Origin: SAR202 cluster bacterium
GTDB taxonomy: Bacteria; Chloroflexota; Dehalococcoidia; UBA3495
DNA: 11,083 nt
NCBI GenBank assembly: GCA_009392775.1
Contig: VFFT01000030.1
Location: 1 to 11,083, forward strand
Direction: 5' to 3'
The position numbers were made by a program, and so were the translations under genes. Positions 8,475-11,083 of this stretch are shown piece after piece. Below the pieces are notes generated by a model, which was not told the DNA's origin, did no database searches, and saw only the letters and a list, made by a program, of their open reading frames with translations. Each line of letters opens with the position of its first letter. Within the stretch, counting starts at the first letter, position 1.

Positions 8475-9020
8475 ATGAGTTTGCAATCAATAAGTCTGGT
8501 GGATCCAACAGGTGCTGATCCGGGAATGACTTCTCTCAATTTGTCACCGAGGCCGGTAGATTTAAAAGGGAAACGGCTAGGGTTGTTGGATAATTCCAAG
8601 GCTAATTCGGACATCATATTAAATGCGATCGCTGAAGTTCTCAACCAGCAGTATGAATTCGCAGACATATTTTATGTTCAGAAACATTCTGCCTGTCTCC
8701 CGCCAGTGCCTGAAATTCTTGCGGATTTACATCGTAATTGTGATGTTGTCATAGCTGGGGTTGGTGATTGAGGGGGATGCTCGTCGGGCAGTTTGCACGA
8801 TGGAATTACTCTTGAATCTCAAGGTTTGCCGACCGCTACCATAATAACTGATGTGTTCGTAAATACAGCTCATGCTTATACCAGGCTGATGGGTGTGCCT
8901 GATTTCCCTTATTTAGCTTGTCCTCATCCTATAACTAATATAAAAGGTCCTGAGCTTGAGGAACGCGCAAGAGATTTGGCTCCCAGAGTGGTTAAGCTTT
9001 TGTTAGAGGGTCAAGTTTGA
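8475..9020 (+). CDS. UGSC-family selenoprotein with in-frame TGA (selenocysteine) at 8769-8771
   Basis: Read through one TGA, the frame gives 181 residues: 98 before it, Sec99, and 82 after. Seen: VDPTGADPG (9-17); LKGKRLGLLDNSKANSDIIL (30-49); CDVVIAGVGD (89-98), then U99-G100-G101-C102-SSGSLHDGITLESQGLPT; TDVFVNTA; and CPHPITNI. The VGD-[U/C]-GSC and S.HD..LE..G.PT blocks match what I recall of the UGSC family, found as selenoproteins in marine metagenomes and as cysteine forms elsewhere. UxxC suggests a redox or nucleophilic centre like CxxC. No other stop interrupts the frame. A SECIS-like hairpin follows the TGA. AGGAGG five bases before the ATG fixes the start, nine bases after the partner gene stop. 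TGA acts as a true stop at the end of this gene, tkt and hpt, so recoding is local. The function is unknown. A simple nonsense mutation is possible but much less likely. Confidence 0.9.
8781..8800 (+). promoter_or_regulatory. Putative bacterial SECIS element just after the Sec codon
   Basis: A hairpin within the coding sequence starts nine bases after the TGA. The outer stem TCGT (8781-8784) pairs with ACGA (8797-8800). CGG (8785-8787) bulges on the 5' side. The inner stem GCA (8788-8790) pairs with TGC (8794-8796), and the apical loop is GTT (8791-8793), 20-22 bases after the TGA. The layout resembles E. coli fdhF SECIS as I remember it: a stem, a 5' bulge, then GCA and TGC closing a short G/U-containing loop at the same distance. 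The bulge is larger and the stem shorter here. SelB would bind such a loop. A competing hairpin at 8778-8790 exists. Confidence 0.6.
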
Positions 9021-9032
9021 AAACTATTTAGG

Positions 9033-9094
9033 AGTCACAAAAGATAAAGAAGGGGGCAGGATAATTCCTGCCCCCTTCTTTATCTTTTGTGACT
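9033..9094. terminator. Bidirectional rho-independent terminator, perfect 28-bp inverted repeat
   Basis: The left arm 9033-9060 and the right arm 9067-9094 are exact reverse complements over 28 bases, with loop ATAATT (9061-9066). The core is GGGGGCAGG / CCTGCCCCC. The outer parts are A-rich on the left and T-rich on the right, so either strand gives a GC stem followed by a U-rich run. It sits 13 bases after the selenoprotein stop and 7 bases from the stop of the convergent garR, which is the usual place for a shared terminator. Confidence 0.92.
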
Positions 9095-9100
9095 ATGAGT

Positions 9101-9997
9101 TTAACTGCTCTTTTTTACTTCTACATGAGCAAGTTTTTCTAAGAAATGGAGGATTGCCGAGTGGTCTAGGTCCTGTTCTCCATCGTTGACTAAGGAGCCA
9201 AGCATTTGCTGAAGAAGTGCAGTAACCGGTAATGGGACGTTTAACTCTTGTGCTGTTTGCAGCACATTTCGTAGATCCTTTTGGTGTAGTCTAATTCGGA
9301 AACCTGCTCTGAAATTGCGATCTAACATCATAGGGGCTTTGGCTTCCATGACTGTGCTTCCTGCAAGCCCTCCCCTTATAGCGTTGAAAACTCTTTCCGG
9401 GTCTACGCCTGCTTTTTGGGCTAGAACCATAGCTTCACTCAGGGCCTCTATGTTGGCGGCTACTATAATCTGATTTGCCAATTTGGTAATGTTGCCGGCC
9501 CCTATGTCGCCTGTGAGAACGACGTTGCTACCCATAACGCTTAGCAAATCGTAGCATTGGTCAAAGATTTCTTGCTTGCCACCTACCATTATGGCGAGGG
9601 TAGCGTTGATTGCTCCAGGTTCCCCACCACTTACGGGTGCGTCCATCATCTCAACGCCTTCCTTCGAGCATTCTTGGAATATTTTTTGTGACATTGAAGG
9701 AGCGATTGAACTCATGTCGATGATGATTGAACCTTTTTTTGCTCCTGCTAAGACTCCACCTTCCCCTAAGATAGCTCTTTCGGAGTCTGCTGAATCTGGA
9801 AGCATTGTTATAATAGTGTCTGTTTTGGATGCGACCTCATCACTGCTGGTAGCAGGAGTAGCACCCTCGCTAGCAAGTTCTTCGACCGCATCGGACACTA
9901 TGTCATAGACTGTGACTGAATAACCGGCTTTCATTAGGTTCCGGACCATTGGTCTTCCCATGATCCCAAGCCCTACAAAACCTATTTGCTCTGGCAT
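9101..9997 (-). CDS. garR: 2-hydroxy-3-oxopropionate (tartronate semialdehyde) reductase, GarR/GlxR type
   Basis: NAD(P)H-dependent beta-hydroxyacid dehydrogenase; it probably reduces tartronate semialdehyde to D-glycerate, linking glyoxylate and glycolate use to glycolysis. The 298 residues align by eye along the whole length with E. coli GarR. Seen: IGFVGLGIMGRPMVRNLMKAG (5-25); IITMLPDS (62-69); IDMSSIAPSMS; DAPVSGGEPGAINATL (119-134) with S123; GAGNITKLANQIIVA (166-180) with catalytic K172 and N175; IRGGLAGSTVMEAKAPMM; and GFRIRLHQKDL with K240 and D241. The GGLAGSTV and FRIRLHQKDL blocks favour GarR over 3-hydroxyisobutyrate dehydrogenase, which remains the alternative. AGGAG six bases before the ATG fixes the start. 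No glyoxylate carboligase gene is visible nearby to confirm the pathway. It lies 110 bases downstream of hpt and appears to be transcribed alone or with it. Confidence 0.88.
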   Translation of the reverse strand: MPEQIGFVGLGIMGRPMVRNLMKAGYSVTVYDIVSDAVEELASEGATPATSSDEVASKTDTIITMLPDSADSERAILGEGGVLAGAKKGSIIIDMSSIAPSMSQKIFQECSKEGVEMMDAPVSGGEPGAINATLAIMVGGKQEIFDQCYDLLSVMGSNVVLTGDIGAGNITKLANQIIVAANIEALSEAMVLAQKAGVDPERVFNAIRGGLAGSTVMEAKAPMMLDRNFRAGFRIRLHQKDLRNVLQTAQELNVPLPVTALLQQMLGSLVNDGEQDLDHSAILHFLEKLAHVEVKKSS

Positions 9998-10064
9998 ATT
10001 CTTCTCCTAGTAGTTCAGATTAAATGCTAAAGGCACCTGCCTAATTGTCCAAATGTAACACACA

Positions 10065-10094
10065 AGATAGTACACGGCTAGACGTGTACTATCT
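10065..10094 (-). terminator. Hairpin between hpt and garR, possible terminator of hpt
   Basis: A perfect 12-bp inverted repeat (AGATAGTACACG at 10065-10076 and CGTGTACTATCT at 10083-10094) encloses a 6-base loop. It starts 13 bases after the hpt stop when read on the minus strand. The following minus-strand sequence (TTGTGTGTTAC) is only loosely U-rich and the stem is not strongly GC, so it may be a weak or rho-assisted terminator, or an operator for garR. Confidence 0.5.
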
Positions 10095-10107
10095 CCGCTC
10101 GCATAGA

Positions 10108-10635
10108 TCACTGTGCGAAGTATATGTCAGGCAGATTTCTGTAGCTCTGGTTGTAGTCCATTCCATACCCGAGGACGAATTGGTCTGGTATGGTGAATCC
10201 TACGTATGTTGGCTCTATCGGGGTTTTTCGACGCGATGGTTTATCCAGTAAAGTGCAGATCGCCGTATTTGAAGGGTTTAGCTGTGTTAGTGTTTCTATC
10301 AAAGCGGACATGGTTAATCCCGTGTCCATTATGTCATCGATGATGAGTAGGTTTTGGTTTTCAATTGAGACCTTCGGGATGGTTGACTGTATTTTAGGAG
10401 GATGGGCACTTTTTGTACCTGTACCATAACTAGATGCTTGTATGAATTCTATTCCTACTACAGGGCAATCAAGCTGTCTAATCAAATCTGAGAAGAAAAT
10501 TACACCTCCCTTAAGGCAGCATATTAATAGAATCGGAGTATCTTTGTAGTCCCTATTTATTTGACAAGCGATATTAGTGACAGTATTTGCGATTTCTTGC
10601 TTTGTAAATAGGAGTATTAGATTGTGTTCTAGCAT
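10108..10635 (-). CDS. hpt: Hypoxanthine phosphoribosyltransferase
   Basis: Purine salvage enzyme joining hypoxanthine (and usually guanine) with PRPP to give IMP or GMP in the cytoplasm. From the ATG at 10635 it is 175 residues, normal for bacterial HPRT. Seen: the LKGGVIFFSDLIRQL segment (41-55) with the K-G pyrophosphate-binding loop; the flexible-loop motif SSYGTGT (68-74); the PRPP signature NLLIIDDIMDTGLTMSAL (95-112); DKPSRRK (131-137); and the base-binding tail YVGFTIPDQFVLGYGMDYNQSYRNLPDIY (144-172). A TTG at 10641 would add two residues; neither start has a strong Shine-Dalgarno, GAACGG being the nearest. The gene ends with a genuine TGA. In many bacteria hpt sits beside tilS and ftsH; here that context is absent, with a divergent epimerase gene upstream instead. 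Confidence 0.95.
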   Translation of the reverse strand: MLEHNLILLFTKQEIANTVTNIACQINRDYKDTPILLICCLKGGVIFFSDLIRQLDCPVVGIEFIQASSYGTGTKSAHPPKIQSTIPKVSIENQNLLIIDDIMDTGLTMSALIETLTQLNPSNTAICTLLDKPSRRKTPIEPTYVGFTIPDQFVLGYGMDYNQSYRNLPDIYFAQ

Positions 10636-10787
10636 GATCAAAACCGTTCAGAATGGATGAACGTAGAAGTTGACACACAGTTTATCATTGTTGTTGATTC
10701 GATGATCGAGGGTATGTTAATCGTAAGATTGTTTTTAGTCTTGTGTGCGCAGTATCATTATAGTTGACGATATTGGTAGAGGTGGTC
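10636..10787. promoter_or_regulatory. Divergent gap between hpt and the epimerase gene
   Basis: The 152-base gap must carry start signals for both neighbours. On the plus strand there is a perfect TTGACA at 10670-10675, but the best -10 at 17 bases (GTTGAT) matches only 3 of 6. TTGTTT (10729-10734) with TATCAT (10753-10758) at 18 bases is a weak alternative nearer the gene. No clear minus-strand promoter, repeat or RNA structure was found. Confidence 0.25.
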
Positions 10788-11083
10788 ATGGCCGAAGGCA
10801 AAACGGCGCTGGTGACTGGCGGTGCAGGGTTTATAGGTTCTCATCTGGTAGACTGCCTTATTGGCAATGGCTATCACGTGGCGGTAGTAGATAATTTAAG
10901 CTCAGGGAAATTGCGTAATGTGAATCCTGTCGCAACGTTTTACCATCAGGACATAACGCAATCTTCATTACAAGAAATATTTCAGCGGGAGAATCCGGAT
11001 ATAGTGTTTCATCTCGCTGCTCAAATAAGTGTAACCGAGTCATCTAGAGATCCTTTGAAAGATGGCGAGACCAACGTTATTGG
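10788..11083 (+). CDS. NAD-dependent epimerase/dehydratase (UDP-glucose 4-epimerase-like), N-terminal part, cut by window edge
   Basis: The 98 visible residues form the NAD-binding half of an extended short-chain dehydrogenase. Seen: GKTALVTGGAGFIGSHLVD (4-22) with the TGGxGFIGSH glycine motif; VVDNLSSGK (33-41) with D35, which usually selects NAD; HQDITQ (53-58); and PDIVFHLAAQISVTESSRDP (70-89) with the HLAAQ segment typical of sugar-nucleotide epimerases. The frame stays open to the last base. The ATG has GAGGTGG two bases upstream, close but usable. The catalytic YxxxK lies beyond the window, so the exact activity (4-epimerase, 4,6-dehydratase or another sugar-nucleotide enzyme) cannot be set. 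It is divergent from hpt and likely acts in cell-surface polysaccharide supply. Confidence 0.85.
   Translation, partial: MAEGKTALVTGGAGFIGSHLVDCLIGNGYHVAVVDNLSSGKLRNVNPVATFYHQDITQSSLQEIFQRENPDIVFHLAAQISVTESSRDPLKDGETNVI

Noticed and set aside
8283..8668. Minus-strand frames opposite the selenoprotein cassette
   Set aside because: They are antisense to well-supported coding sequence, have no motif and no convincing ribosome binding site.
8475..8771. Two separate small genes, or a pseudogene broken by a nonsense mutation
   Set aside because: Both parts share one frame, are separated by exactly one TGA at the family Sec/Cys position, and carry family motifs on each side with no frameshift. The UxxC motif and SECIS-like hairpin explain the TGA better.
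8769..8771. Global reassignment of TGA to Trp or Gly
   Set aside because: TGA ends tkt (5119-5121), hpt (10108-10110) and this same gene (9018-9020) at family-normal lengths, and tryptophans in the window use TGG.
8778..8790. Alternative hairpin TGCTC-GTC-GGGCA as the SECIS
   Set aside because: It is a valid 5-bp stem but includes a G-U pair and puts its loop only 12-14 bases after the TGA, closer than in the SECIS elements I know. Kept only as a competing fold.

Overview
The window is compact, AT-leaning bacterial chromosome with short intergenic gaps and clear Shine-Dalgarno sites. It carries ten protein genes that I can name or describe, and both edges cut a gene. The mix of a LLM-class F420-type oxidoreductase, a short-form 6-phosphogluconate dehydrogenase, a GarR-type reductase and a UGSC-family selenoprotein suggests an uncultivated marine bacterium, possibly SAR202-like Chloroflexota. 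That placement is inference from gene content and memory, not a phylogenetic result.

Positions 1-7137 (minus strand) look like one operon read right to left: transketolase (tkt), transaldolase (tal), 6-phosphogluconate dehydrogenase (gnd), an alkaline-phosphatase-superfamily phosphodiesterase, an MBL-fold hydrolase, and a LLM-class oxidoreductase cut by the window edge. Gaps are about 20-70 bases. The first three genes are pentose phosphate pathway enzymes; the last three have unknown substrates.

Positions 7138-7415 are the divergent control region. To its right, on the plus strand, is a two-gene cassette. Its first gene encodes a 349-residue protein of a conserved but uncharacterised family. 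Its second gene (8475-9020) is the main discovery. It is a single 181-codon gene interrupted by one in-frame TGA (8769-8771), which sits exactly where the UGSC family carries selenocysteine or cysteine. The TGA is followed by a U-G-G-C motif and by a hairpin placed and shaped like a bacterial SECIS element. A standard gene caller would split it into two short hypothetical proteins.

Positions 9033-9094 hold a perfect 28-bp inverted repeat that should act as a bidirectional terminator between this cassette and the convergent garR gene (9101-9997). Upstream of garR on the minus strand are a 12-bp hairpin (10065-10094) and hypoxanthine phosphoribosyltransferase (hpt). A divergent NAD-dependent epimerase/dehydratase gene starts at 10788 and runs off the right edge. 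I found no tRNA, rRNA, CRISPR array, transposase or insertion sequence.
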